A stretch of DNA of 64,000 nucleotides from Paraburkholderia diazotrophica (lineage in GTDB: Bacteria; Pseudomonadota; Gammaproteobacteria; Burkholderiales; Burkholderiaceae), in contig NZ_FNYE01000021.1 of assembly GCF_900108945.1 (NCBI RefSeq), positions 62,001 through 126,000 of the forward strand, in the 5' to 3' direction. The notes under the pieces were generated by a model. It saw nothing but the letters and a program-made list of their open reading frames with translations. It made no database searches and was not told the origin of the DNA. Position 1 is the stretch's first letter. Each line of letters opens with the position of its first letter. Shown here piece by piece: positions 43,301 through 51,359 of the stretch. The position numbers and the translations under genes are program-made.

Positions 43301-46055
43301 GCATCAGGTGATCGCGACTGGTTCGACGATATCGGGCGATACGGTCACGGGCGCGGCGGGTCATGACATGACCATCAGCGGGTCGACGGTCGCGGCGACG
43401 CATGATGTCACGCTCGCGGCGGGCAACAACCTGTCCGTCAACACGTCGCAGGATACGAGCCAGAGCAGCACACTCCACGAGGCCACGCATTCAGGCCTGG
43501 GTGGTACAGGTGGCGCGGCCATCGCGTATGGACACAGCGACCAGAAGGACACGACGCACGACAGCTCGGTGACGAACAATGCGAGTCTGATCGGCAGCAC
43601 GTACGGCAGTGTTCATCTGTCGGCGGGCAACGACCTGCACGTGACGGGGAGCGACCTGATTGCAGCGCTGAACGTGACGGGCACGGGCGCAAATGTCACT
43701 ATCGACGCCGCTACGGGCACGACGCACCACGACGAGACGCACGAAGTCAGCAAGAGCGGCTTTACGCTCGGTCTTGCGGGCGGACTGGTTGACCAGATCC
43801 AGGGCGCAATAGACCAGGCGCACGCGTCGGGCAACAGTCAGGACTCGCGCGCATCCGCCCTTCACGCGATTGCGTCGGTAGGCGATGCGGCAGCAACTGG
43901 CGAATCGCTCGCGGGCGGCAAGCCCGATGTGAAGGTCGAACTCAGCTTTGGCAGCAGCCACAGCAAGAACACATTCACGGAAGACCGCTCGACGCAGACG
44001 GGCTCGACCGTAACGGCCGGGGGCACAGCCGCGTTCGCCGCAACAGGCAACGGCACGCCGGGAAGCGGCAACGTGACGATCGCCGGTTCAGACGTGAACG
44101 CGAACGACGTGCTGCTTGCCGCGAAGAACAACGTCAATCTCGTCAACACGACGAACACGGACACGACGCACAGCACGAACCAGTCGAGCAGTTCGAGCGT
44201 GGGTGTGTCGTATGGCACACAGGGATGGGGTGTCGATGCGTCGATGTCGAAGGCGCACGGCGATGCGAACAGCGACGCCGCGATGCAAAACAACACGCAC
44301 GTCAACGGCGCGAACAGCGTGACCATTACGTCGGGTGGCGATACGAACGTCATCGGCGCGAACGTGAACGGCAAGCAGGTATCCGTCGATGTGGGCGGCA
44401 ATCTGAACGTCGCGAGCGTGCAGGACACGATCGTCAGCAACGCGCATCAGGAAAGCTCGGGCGGCGGCGTGAGCATCAGTCAGGGCGGCGGCGGCGCGAA
44501 CTACAGTTCACTGCACGGCGACGCGCACGGCAACTATGCGGGCGTGAACGAACAGGCCGGAATTCACGCAGGTTCGGGCGGATTCGATGTCAACGTCAAG
44601 GGGAATACGGATCTCAAGGGCGCCGTGATCGCGAGTGACGCAGATGCGTCGAAGAACTCGCTGACGACGGGCACACTGACCTGGTCAGACGTGCAGAACC
44701 ATTCGGACTACAGCGCGTCGAGCAGCGGATTCAGCGCGGGCGCGTCGGTTGGCGCGCCGGCGAAGGGAACGGGCTTGTCGTCGGTCGGCAATGCAGGCGG
44801 CGTCACGCCGATGTTGAGCCAGAACGACAGCGGCAGCAGCAGCGCGACGACCGCAAGCGGCATCAGCGCGGGCACGATCAACGTCACGGATGCCGCGCAT
44901 CAGACGCAGGACGTGGCGAGCCTCAACCGCGACACGTCGAACACTGATGGCACGGTCGCGAAACTGCCGGACGTGAACAATCTGCTGGACAAACAGGCCG
45001 ACATGATGGGTGCGACCAGCGCAGCGGGTTCGGCCGTCGCGACGCAGATCGGCGCGATTGCAAACGCGAAGCACGACGTAGCGCAAAAGGCCGCGGACCA
45101 GGCGAAGGCATCGGGCGATACCGAACTCGCGGCACAGTACCAGGCCGAGGCCGACAAGTGGGACGAAGGCGGCACGTATCGCCTTGCGTTGCACACAGCG
45201 GGCGGCGCGCTGATCGCGGGCCTGGGCGGTGGGAGCGCCGTCGGCGGCGCGGTCGGCGCGGGCCTTTCGGCCGCGCTCGCGGGCAAGCTGAACTCACTGG
45301 CAGACACGTTCGGCACAGGGGGTGAAGCCGATCCGGGGCTGACGGCGGGCAACGTCGCGGCGAACATCATTGCGGGCGGGATCGGCGGTCTTGTCGGCGG
45401 CAACTCGGGCGCGTTCGCGGCGGCGAATGCGGACCTGTATAACCGGAGCAACGGCAACGGCGAAGGCCAAGGTAGCAAGGGAAGCGAGTTCCTCAAAGCT
45501 GCTGGAAACGGCGCAGCGGGAGCGTGGAACGGTCTGGTTGGAGTTGCCGAGACTCTAGCCAATCTTCCGAATGGGGGGCCGCTCGCATCGCCTGGTGATC
45601 CTGGTTATATCTCGCTGGACGCGGCCCGTTTGACTTATACGCCGGGAGATCAGATCGGCTCGAATGTCGAACTTTTAACAGCTCTGCTCGCCACGAAGAA
45701 AATCGGTAAAGGAAGTGTCGCGGAAGCCGACGCAATGACCGTCTCCGAAGCGCGGGCTTTCGAGCAATCTCTCATAGGCCTGCCGCCAGGTGAGCGCGTC
45801 GCTCAGGTAAAGCAGACTGCTCAAACAGTAGCAACCGATAACGGTTGGTCGAAGGATTCCCAACTAAGTCGCGTCAACGGGCGCGATGTCTATCGCGCAG
45901 ACGACGGTACGCTCTATGCCGTCGACTCGCAGCATGGGCGCTTTGAAGTAGTTAATGGCAAAACAGGGGCGCACATGGGTGAAGTGAGTATGATCGATTT
46001 GACACCGACCAAACCGGCCGACACATCAGGCCGCCACGATTTGAGGGTGAAATGA
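37338..46055 (+). CDS. bcpA: CdiA/BcpA-type contact-dependent inhibition exoprotein
   Basis: A 2905-residue two-partner-secretion effector. An extended signal peptide (ESPR, M-N-D-R-S-Y-R-L-I-Y-S-R) and hydrophobic core come first. The TPS haemagglutinin domain (I-T-T-Q-N-G-I-P-Q-V-N-I-N-K-P-S, then I-I-A-N-P-S-G and N-T-S-R-A-T-L-T-T-G) follows. A very long FhaB-like N/G/S/T-rich repeat stick occupies most of the length. A glycine/alanine-rich pretoxin region (A-G-L-G-G-G-S-A-V-G-G-A-V) ends in A-D-L-Y-N (2698-2702), the Burkholderia-type boundary of the variable toxin. The last 203 residues are the toxin module; D-S-Q-H-G-R-F-E (Asp2863, His2866, Glu2870) matches the colicin E3 active site. 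It overlaps the immunity gene by 4 nt. The frame is intact. Confidence 0.93.
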   Translation: MNDRSYRLIYSRIRGMLVAVEETATATGKSGETRATGCVSDGLVTSLQLRSLVALLMTVAPLLAFGQIVPGGAHAPGVITTQNGIPQVNINKPSGSGVSMNTYNQFDVSNRGAILNNSPTIANTQLAGYINGNPNYGPSDSARVIVNQVNSSAASQINGYVEVAGQKADVIIANPSGLSINGGGFINTSRATLTTGTPNFASDGSVSGFGVAHGNITVQGAGFNASNVDQVDLLARAVQVNAAIYAKNLNVITGANNVDYASLNATPIAGNGPAPGVSIDVSNLGGMYANRIWLVGTENGVGVSNSGVLAAQAGDLILTTQGKLVLAGQTNASGNITASARDGIDNSGTTYAQQNVSANASGALINSGTLAAQQNTTVSAGSIASTGTLGAGVNSDGTIANGGDLSVFASGTVTATGRNEGGGNTTIQGASVSLASSNTSANGALALTASGGDLNLAGATTTAGDTLNANAAGTLTNDAGNLSSGAAMQVSAASVSNAGGQIVSGSTLGLTTAGALGNGQGVIQSAAGTIVNAGSLDNTGGRIVSLNSDGMTLTTTGALVNGAGGTIGTNGALNLNAGTLANQGQVSAAGNATIRAQSIDNHAGSMMAGGALNASSNGALNNVGGVISGSATAVSGSSIDNTTGDIEGNTLAVATPGDLVNRGGHITQYGTVSQTVSAGGSLDNTGGTIASNANSMSLSAQTIINDNGTVQHAGSGSLAINATGAMSNVAGKVQTNGALVVSAASLDNTSGTLTAQQVAQVNAASGIVNRGGTMYGGNGLTVTTQGDIDSTNGSMQTAGDLSVSGHMVSNVMGTMSANGAHSALDVSAASLDNSAGKLTNAGDGATTVSSLSSVFNNGGTLGGNGDVTLSGSDLENVDGMVIAGGAANLNTLRVNNVNGLVYGGTALNLNQPNAVVNNNNGAILGGQDVSVKVGTLLNPGGSIRANRDVKVSGAISGDGEIIAGRNLSLAVNGDYTNDAANNLHADGDMSVSATGTLSNTGTLAANGALTATAANVVNTATGDINSSNTTVNAAGILQNDGRIEGDTVTTNSASLANTGAVIGNDVTVNANDVQNTGAAAVIAGANSVRIYAQNAVTNTNGALIYSAGNLEIGKDGTRDRSGMLANHAGTLTNSAATIEADGDIDIAANTVNNQRTGVQTQAGTPQDAGSTTLTIWTAGLPADDMGVYYSLLHPEWRWSDGALGYGVVGHLLHPITVTVPKDQVTNLDTTAQSFSLTTPITDTYGDPIVFAGQPQTPPQTRTITNNPKQWYNSLTDNGDGTYSIVFWPDFDPNRNIRPDQVQTRNGLNNDGTHDYAEISRTSSTTTTTDQLVSAGNAATIQAQGAIRINADNGSINNQSSTMAAGGDLVRRANGGSVNDTGTVLQQTVEQDTSSIFYWHQKTGGSSYTTAPISDGITQSTITVDALPAIATSNQNVQTDAQTITINSVNRQGQTATGSGVTGGSADGTQTASVSGPTAGSAQVSNAAGQSSRPQTVGGATGGIPNLKLPVSGLYSYNTAPGATYLIATDPRFTQYANFISSDYMLGQLGLNPMEVEKRLGDGLYEETLIRNQVTQLTGRTFLAGYTDNLDEYTALMNSGVAYAKAFGLQPGIALTPAQMSQLTTDMVWLVSQDVTLPDGSHQTVLVPQVYLAQPGTVDLTHSGALVAGNAVNLNASGDVNNSGHVSSNLATTVIGNNITNSGIIGSAGTTAVAAIQDVRNTSGRIGGGDVIVQAGRDVINETQTTQASKTYSAGKLTGSVTSTGVDAIGTISATNSATVIAGRDVNLNGARVQAGGEAAIAAGRDINAGTTTLTATNDLTSHDDQFGYHDSVKQNLGSAIVAGGSVTTVSGRDTTLTDATVRSGGDTAMIAGGSLTVTAAKDKHTHSEKSLADSKSQYTSSSYDEAVQGSTVSAGGNITLAAGQNRSGNLAVLGSSVATDANGGSVKLVATGDVTIGSVSETHDAQRWSHDEHSGFLSKDTTRDAASSHQVIATGSTISGDTVTGAAGHDMTISGSTVAATHDVTLAAGNNLSVNTSQDTSQSSTLHEATHSGLGGTGGAAIAYGHSDQKDTTHDSSVTNNASLIGSTYGSVHLSAGNDLHVTGSDLIAALNVTGTGANVTIDAATGTTHHDETHEVSKSGFTLGLAGGLVDQIQGAIDQAHASGNSQDSRASALHAIASVGDAAATGESLAGGKPDVKVELSFGSSHSKNTFTEDRSTQTGSTVTAGGTAAFAATGNGTPGSGNVTIAGSDVNANDVLLAAKNNVNLVNTTNTDTTHSTNQSSSSSVGVSYGTQGWGVDASMSKAHGDANSDAAMQNNTHVNGANSVTITSGGDTNVIGANVNGKQVSVDVGGNLNVASVQDTIVSNAHQESSGGGVSISQGGGGANYSSLHGDAHGNYAGVNEQAGIHAGSGGFDVNVKGNTDLKGAVIASDADASKNSLTTGTLTWSDVQNHSDYSASSSGFSAGASVGAPAKGTGLSSVGNAGGVTPMLSQNDSGSSSATTASGISAGTINVTDAAHQTQDVASLNRDTSNTDGTVAKLPDVNNLLDKQADMMGATSAAGSAVATQIGAIANAKHDVAQKAADQAKASGDTELAAQYQAEADKWDEGGTYRLALHTAGGALIAGLGGGSAVGGAVGAGLSAALAGKLNSLADTFGTGGEADPGLTAGNVAANIIAGGIGGLVGGNSGAFAAANADLYNRSNGNGEGQGSKGSEFLKAAGNGAAGAWNGLVGVAETLANLPNGGPLASPGDPGYISLDAARLTYTPGDQIGSNVELLTALLATKKIGKGSVAEADAMTVSEARAFEQSLIGLPPGERVAQVKQTAQTVATDNGWSKDSQLSRVNGRDVYRADDGTLYAVDSQHGRFEVVNGKTGAHMGEVSMIDLTPTKPADTSGRHDLRVK

Positions 46056-46375
46056 CGAACTGGAAAAAACTGGTTGACCGCTCAGAGTCGGAATTGCAAC
46101 GCGGTACTTTGTTGCGCTTTCCTGCCGGGCACCCCTTCGAAGGCAATGTAGTGATGATGGTCTGCGAATCACCGGACAAATCTGGCTTGGGGCTTATTAC
46201 GATCACCGGGTACAAAGCTGGCATTAACTGTTACGTCGGTTTTCCCAAGGAAGCAGGAACGGCAACTTTGTCGGTCGAATGGATCGTTAATAACTGGCGT
46301 CTCTGGGTTTGGCCGGACGGTGATGTCGATCACGCTGAATATCGGAATGCTTTGGAAGCAGACGAAATAATCTAA
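46052..46375 (+). CDS. bcpI: cognate CDI immunity protein (Imm45-like)
   Basis: A 107-residue cytoplasmic protein that should bind and neutralise the toxin domain encoded immediately before it. The pattern W-K-K-L ... G-T-L-L-R-F-P-A-G-H-P-F-E-G, I-T-G-Y-K-A-G-I-N, and W-I-V-N-N-W-R-L-W-V-W-P-D-G-D-V-D resembles the Imm45 family of polymorphic-toxin immunity proteins as I remember it. Its start lies in the bcpA stop (ATGA). GC is about 54% over 46081-46320 (hand count), clearly below the rest of the operon, as expected for an exchangeable toxin-immunity cassette. Confidence 0.8.
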   Translation: MTNWKKLVDRSESELQRGTLLRFPAGHPFEGNVVMMVCESPDKSGLGLITITGYKAGINCYVGFPKEAGTATLSVEWIVNNWRLWVWPDGDVDHAEYRNALEADEII

Positions 46376-46438
46376 GTGCAGGCTGCGGCCCAACAGCCGC
46401 TTGCCGCACCACAGGCAGAATCAGGGACCAACTCAACA

Positions 46439-48220
46439 ATGAAAATCAGTAAGAGGCTGGCGGCTTTGCCGCTCACAGCCCTGGTAACACTCGCCTCCGC
46501 GCAACGCGCGCCGACGCCAGCAGACGAAGCCGCAGCCGCTCGCGCGAACGGCGAACAGAACCAGCAGTTACAGCAGCAGCGCGACGCACAGCAGCGCACG
46601 CAAACGGTCAACGCTCCAGCCGTGCGCTCCACCGCACCCAAGGCCGAAGGCTTTCCCGTACTGCCGACTGAATCGCCGTGTTTCCGTATCGACACGTTCG
46701 CGCTCGAAGTACCGTCAACGTTACCCGATGCGATCCGCAAGCGCGGCGTGTCCGCACTCCCGCTCGATCCGTTGGCATTCGCGCGTGATTGGCTCGACCA
46801 CTACAAGGGCCAATGCATCGGCAAGGCCGGACTCAACACGCTCACAAAAGGTTTGCAGCAAACAATCCTGAGTCACGGCTACGTGACAACGCGCGTCCTG
46901 CTGCCTGAACAGGACGTATCGAGGGGCACGCTGAAAATTGCACTCGTACCTGGCGTCGTGCGGCATCTGCGCTTTGCCGATCCAGACACGCGCGGTACGT
47001 GGAAGTCGGCGTTTCCCGCACACGACGGCGACCTGCTAAACCTGCGCGACCTCGAACAGGGCTTGGAGCAGATGAAGCGCGTAGCGTCGCAGGACGTGGA
47101 CATGAAGATCGAGCCCACCGAAGCACCAGGCGAAAGTGACGTCGTGATTACGGTGAAGCGTTCCAAGCCCTGGAGCGTCGTCGCATCGGTCGACAACTCG
47201 GGCACGAAAGCAACCGGCAAGTGGCAAGGCAATATCAGTGTCGGCCTCGACAACCCGCTCGGGCTGAACGACGTGCTCGCACTCGGCGCAAACCAGGACC
47301 TGTCATTCGGCAACAAGACGCTTGGCTCGCACGGCTTCAATGGCTCGTACTCCGTGCCTTGGGGCTACTGGACGGCGACGCTCTCGGGTAACACGAACAC
47401 CTACTATCAACCACTGGCAGGCGTGAACCAGACGTTCGTGTCGAGCGGCAACGCACAGACTGCCGCTCTCCGACTCGCGCGCGTCCTCTCGCGCAGCCAG
47501 AACGACGTATTCGGTATGGAGCTGCAACTGTCGAAGCGCTTCGGCGAGAGCTTCATCGACGGCACGACCATACCGATCCAGCACCGCAACAACACATTCA
47601 TCGAGGCAGGCGTGACCGACCGCCATTACTTCGGCGCGTCGCAATTCGACGGCACGCTTGCGTATCGACAGGGCATTCGCGACCTCGGCGCAACGGGCGA
47701 CCCTGACCCAACCCTGTATTTCGCCACCGACGACAGCAAGCCGCGCCCGACCTACCTGTACAAAATGGTCGTGCTCGATGCGAACCTGTCAGTGCCGTTC
47801 TCCATCGCGTCACAAAACTTTCGCTACGTGACGACCCTTCACGGCCAGTACACGAACGACACGCTGTTCTTCATCGATGACCTGACGATCGGCAGCCGCT
47901 ACACGGTACGCGGTTTCGACGGCGAAACGATGCTCGCGGCAGAAAAAGGCTTTTACTGGCGCAACGAACTGCAATGGCCGATCGGACAGACAGGACAGGC
48001 GCTCTACGCCGGAATCGACTACGGACGCGTGTTCGGTCCGAACACAGCGATACTGGCGGGAACGCAACTCGCGGGCGCGGTCATCGGCATTCGCGGCCGC
48101 GTGCCGGCGAAGTATGCGGGGCTCTCTTTTGACCTGTTCGCGGGCACGCCGATCTACAAACCGGCCGGCTTCCCAACCGCGCGCGTGACGATCGGCCTCC
48201 AGATGATCGCGCAGTTCTAG
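46439..48220 (+). CDS. bcpB: TpsB/ShlB-FhaC-type outer-membrane transporter of the CDI system
   Basis: A 593-residue Omp85-superfamily protein that exports BcpA. A signal peptide (MKISKRLAALPLTALVTLAS) precedes a Gln-rich plug/linker (Q-Q-L-Q-Q-Q-R-D-A-Q-Q-R). Two POTRA domains follow (C-F-R-I-D-T-F-A-L ... V-L-L-P-E-Q-D-V-S-R-G-T-L-K-I-A-L-V-P-G). The 16-strand barrel has the conserved V-R-G-F-D-G-E (VRGY-type) motif and ends in I-A-Q-F with a terminal phenylalanine. The ATG at 46439 begins the signal peptide, although a GTG directly after the immunity gene would add 21 residues. The order A-I-B matches Burkholderia class I CDI; no bcpO lipoprotein gene is present. Confidence 0.92.
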   Translation: MKISKRLAALPLTALVTLASAQRAPTPADEAAAARANGEQNQQLQQQRDAQQRTQTVNAPAVRSTAPKAEGFPVLPTESPCFRIDTFALEVPSTLPDAIRKRGVSALPLDPLAFARDWLDHYKGQCIGKAGLNTLTKGLQQTILSHGYVTTRVLLPEQDVSRGTLKIALVPGVVRHLRFADPDTRGTWKSAFPAHDGDLLNLRDLEQGLEQMKRVASQDVDMKIEPTEAPGESDVVITVKRSKPWSVVASVDNSGTKATGKWQGNISVGLDNPLGLNDVLALGANQDLSFGNKTLGSHGFNGSYSVPWGYWTATLSGNTNTYYQPLAGVNQTFVSSGNAQTAALRLARVLSRSQNDVFGMELQLSKRFGESFIDGTTIPIQHRNNTFIEAGVTDRHYFGASQFDGTLAYRQGIRDLGATGDPDPTLYFATDDSKPRPTYLYKMVVLDANLSVPFSIASQNFRYVTTLHGQYTNDTLFFIDDLTIGSRYTVRGFDGETMLAAEKGFYWRNELQWPIGQTGQALYAGIDYGRVFGPNTAILAGTQLAGAVIGIRGRVPAKYAGLSFDLFAGTPIYKPAGFPTARVTIGLQMIAQF

Positions 48221-48266
48221 AAACCAGAGAACCAACCGACCGCCCTCTGCCGCCTGCGCAATAGCA

Positions 48267-51200
48267 CTACCCCAACGCCCGCACCAACACCCGCGCAACA
48301 TGCACCGCCTCCACACCCGCGCCGTCGTGAATCTGATGACGGCAACTCGTCCCGTCGGCGACCATCACCGTGTTCGCGCCGATCTTGCGCACGGCGGGCA
48401 GTAACGACAACTCGGCCATCGCCATCGATGCGTCGTAATGCTCCGCCTCATATCCGAAGCTGCCCGCCATTCCGCAGCACGACGATTCGACCGTCGACAC
48501 CTTCAGATCGGGAATCCATTTCAGCACGGTTTGCACGGGCGAAAACGCATCGAACGCCTTCTGATGACAATGACCATGCACGAGCGCCTGATTCACACCA
48601 CCGCCTAGCGGCTTCAATTCGAGCTTCAGGCGGCCGGCCTTCTGCTCGCTGACGAGAAACTCCTCGAACAGCATCGCGCGCTTCGACAGACGCTGCGCTT
48701 CTTCGCCGAAGCCGTATTGCAGATACTCGTCACGCAATGACAGCAGACACGACGGCTCCAGCCCGACCACGGACACGCCTCGCTCGACGAACGGCCTAAA
48801 CGCATCGAGCGTTCTGCGCGCCTCGCGCTTCGCTTCGTCGACGAGACCCGCTGCGAGGAACGTGCGCCCGCAGCACAGAGGACGCTCCCCTGCCCGCGTA
48901 TTGAAGTGCACGGTATAGCCCGCTGCTTCGAGCACCTGTTGCGCGGCGCGCGCGTTCTCCGGTTCGATGCTGTTGTTGAACGTATCGACGAATAGCAGCA
49001 CTTCTTTCTGTGCTTGCTTCGAAGCATTAGAAGATGCAGCGTTCACATCGGCGTCGCTCAGAAACGGTTTGACGAAGCGCGGCAACGAACGCTGCGGCGC
49101 GAAGCCTAACGCGCGCTTGATCGACGGCAAGTTCGCAGCGAATGCGAACACGCCGGGCATGCTGGCCGCCAGCGCCGCATAACGCGGCATGAACGCGATC
49201 ATCTTCTCGCGCAAGCGTAGACCGTGCTTTTGCACCCATGCAGCGCGCGCCTCGATCTTGAACTTCGCCACGTCGATGCCCGTCGGGCAATCGCGCTTGC
49301 AGCCCTTGCACGACACGCACAGATCGAGCGTATCCTTCACGTCCTCGCTCGCGAGCCCTTCCGCCCCAAGCTGTCCCGACAGCGCAAGCCGCAAGGTATT
49401 CGCGCGCCCACGCGTCACATGCTGCTCGTCCTTCGTCACGCGATAGCTCGGGCACATCGTGCCCGCATCGAACTTGCGGCAATGCCCGTTGTTGTTGCAC
49501 ATCTCGACGGCTTTTGCGAGGCCGCCCGCCAGATCGCTGCCCGTTCCGGGCGCCGTTTCGACGCCCGTCAGCGGATCCCGCTCGACATTCCACGTCGACC
49601 AGTCGAGCGCGGGTGTCAACGCGCGCACCTTGTATCCGGGCGCAAAGCGGAAGTTGTGCGTATCGTCCATCTTCGGCGGACGCACGATCTTGTCGGGATT
49701 CATCCGGTTGTCGGGATCGAAAAGCGCCTTGATCTCGCTGAACGCCTGATTGATGCGCGGACCGTATTGCCACGCGACCCATTCGCCGCGGCACAAACCA
49801 TCGCCATGCTCGCCCGAATACGCGCCCTTGTATTCGCGCACGAGCGCGGCCGCTTCTTCTGCGATGTCACGCATCTTCTTTGCGCCGTCGCGTCGCATGT
49901 CGAGAATGGGCCGTACGTGCAACGTGCCGACGCTCGCATGCGCGTACCACGTCCCTTCCGTGCCGTTGCGATGAAACACGTCCGTGAGCCGGCTCGTGTA
50001 TTCGGCGAGATGTTCGAGCGGCACCGCACAATCTTCGATGAACGATACGGGCTTGCCATCGCCCTTCATGCTCATCATGATGTTGAGGCCCGCCTTGCGC
50101 ACTTCCCACAGCGCCTTCTGCTCGGCGGCGTCGGGCATCTGCACGACGGAATCGGGCAAGCCGAGATCGGCCATCAGCTCCGTCAGCTGCCTGAGCGACG
50201 CAAGCTGCGCATCGCGATCCTCGCCGGCGAACTCGACGAGCAGAATCGCTTCCGGCCTGCCGACCAGCGCTTTTTCGATCACGGGCCGGAACGCAGGATT
50301 GCTCATCGCGAGCTCGATCATCGTGCGATCGACCAGTTCGACAGCGACGGGCTTGAGCTCCACGATGTGCTGCGTGAGGTCCATCGCCTGCCAGAACGTC
50401 GGGAAGTTCACCACGCCCAGCGTCTTGTATGCGGGCAGTGGCGCGAGCCTCAGCGTCAACTGGCGGCTGAACGCGAGCGTACCCTCCGAGCCGACGAGCA
50501 GATGCGCGAGATTTGCAAAGCCATCGTCGGTATAGTCGCGCGGATTCTGGCAATCGAACAGATCGATGTTGTAGCCCGCGACGCGCCGCAACACCTTCGG
50601 CACCTGCGCGACGATCTCGTCGCGCTCGCGTAGCGCAATCGCCTTCACGCCTTCGAGAATCTGCTGCAAGCGCGCGCCCTGCGGCGCGTTGCGCAGCGAA
50701 GCGAAATGCGCTTCGCTGCCGTCCGCGAGAATCGCGTCGATCGCTTCGACGTTGTGGACCATGTTGCCGTATTCGATCGAGCGCGAGCCACACGAGTTGT
50801 TGCCCGCCATCCCGCCGATCGTGCATTGCGCCGCCGTCGACACATCGACGGGAAACCACAGGCCATGCGGCTTCAGCCATGCATTCAGATGATCGAGCAC
50901 GATGCCGGGCTCGACCGTCACCGTGCGCTTGTCCTTGTCGAAATCGATGACCTGATTGAGCCATTTGCTCGTATCGACGACGAGCGCCTCGCCCACCGTC
51001 TGTCCGCACTGGCTCGAACCCGCGCCGCGCGCGAGCAGCGGCACGTGCTCGCTGCGCGCGATGTCCAGCGCGACACGCAGATCGTCCTGATCGCACGGCA
51101 CGACGACACCGATCGGCGTGATCTGATAGATCGACGCATCCGTCGAATAACGGCCACGGCTTGCGGCATCGAACAGCACATCGCCGCGCAGTTCCTTGCG

Positions 51201-51290
51201 CAGCCGGTTCGCGAGCGGCGTCCCCATGCGCGCCGACGACGGCACGAGATGGATCGGTTTGACGAGCAGAGTGGAGTTGGCGTTCGACAT
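48267..51290 (-). CDS. YdiJ/D-2-hydroxyacid dehydrogenase-type FAD/Fe-S oxidoreductase
   Basis: A 1007-residue soluble flavoprotein. The N-terminal FAD-binding type-4 domain has V-P-L-L-A-R-G-A-G-S-S-Q-C-G-Q and G-G-M-A-G-N-N-S-C-G-S-R-S-I. The FAD-oxidase C-terminal domain is followed by a ferredoxin-like cluster site (C-V-S-C-K-G-C-K-R-D-C-P) and CCG cysteine-rich domains (H-G-H-C-H-Q-K-A and S-S-C-C-G-M-A-G-S-F-G). The architecture equals E. coli YdiJ, a D-2-hydroxyglutarate-type dehydrogenase. It is the last gene of a leftward operon with a hydratase, transporter and aminotransferase, so it may oxidise a 2-hydroxy acid intermediate; the substrate is not proven. Confidence 0.9.
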   Translation of the reverse strand: MSNANSTLLVKPIHLVPSSARMGTPLANRLRKELRGDVLFDAASRGRYSTDASIYQITPIGVVVPCDQDDLRVALDIARSEHVPLLARGAGSSQCGQTVGEALVVDTSKWLNQVIDFDKDKRTVTVEPGIVLDHLNAWLKPHGLWFPVDVSTAAQCTIGGMAGNNSCGSRSIEYGNMVHNVEAIDAILADGSEAHFASLRNAPQGARLQQILEGVKAIALRERDEIVAQVPKVLRRVAGYNIDLFDCQNPRDYTDDGFANLAHLLVGSEGTLAFSRQLTLRLAPLPAYKTLGVVNFPTFWQAMDLTQHIVELKPVAVELVDRTMIELAMSNPAFRPVIEKALVGRPEAILLVEFAGEDRDAQLASLRQLTELMADLGLPDSVVQMPDAAEQKALWEVRKAGLNIMMSMKGDGKPVSFIEDCAVPLEHLAEYTSRLTDVFHRNGTEGTWYAHASVGTLHVRPILDMRRDGAKKMRDIAEEAAALVREYKGAYSGEHGDGLCRGEWVAWQYGPRINQAFSEIKALFDPDNRMNPDKIVRPPKMDDTHNFRFAPGYKVRALTPALDWSTWNVERDPLTGVETAPGTGSDLAGGLAKAVEMCNNNGHCRKFDAGTMCPSYRVTKDEQHVTRGRANTLRLALSGQLGAEGLASEDVKDTLDLCVSCKGCKRDCPTGIDVAKFKIEARAAWVQKHGLRLREKMIAFMPRYAALAASMPGVFAFAANLPSIKRALGFAPQRSLPRFVKPFLSDADVNAASSNASKQAQKEVLLFVDTFNNSIEPENARAAQQVLEAAGYTVHFNTRAGERPLCCGRTFLAAGLVDEAKREARRTLDAFRPFVERGVSVVGLEPSCLLSLRDEYLQYGFGEEAQRLSKRAMLFEEFLVSEQKAGRLKLELKPLGGGVNQALVHGHCHQKAFDAFSPVQTVLKWIPDLKVSTVESSCCGMAGSFGYEAEHYDASMAMAELSLLPAVRKIGANTVMVADGTSCRHQIHDGAGVEAVHVARVLVRALG

Positions 51291-51359
51291 GTGCTTCGGC
51301 CTGTGAGAATGCCTGGAAGGCGAGGCTTATAGGCGATAGGCGAGCCCTGAAGAGCGGGA

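Noticed and set aside
46376..46438. A bcpO-like small lipoprotein gene between immunity and transporter genes
   Set aside because: Only 63 nt are available and no lipobox-containing frame is present.
49224..50633. 469-codon plus-strand frame within the YdiJ-like gene
   Set aside because: Shadow frame with no ribosome-binding site or motif; the minus-strand oxidoreductase is clear.
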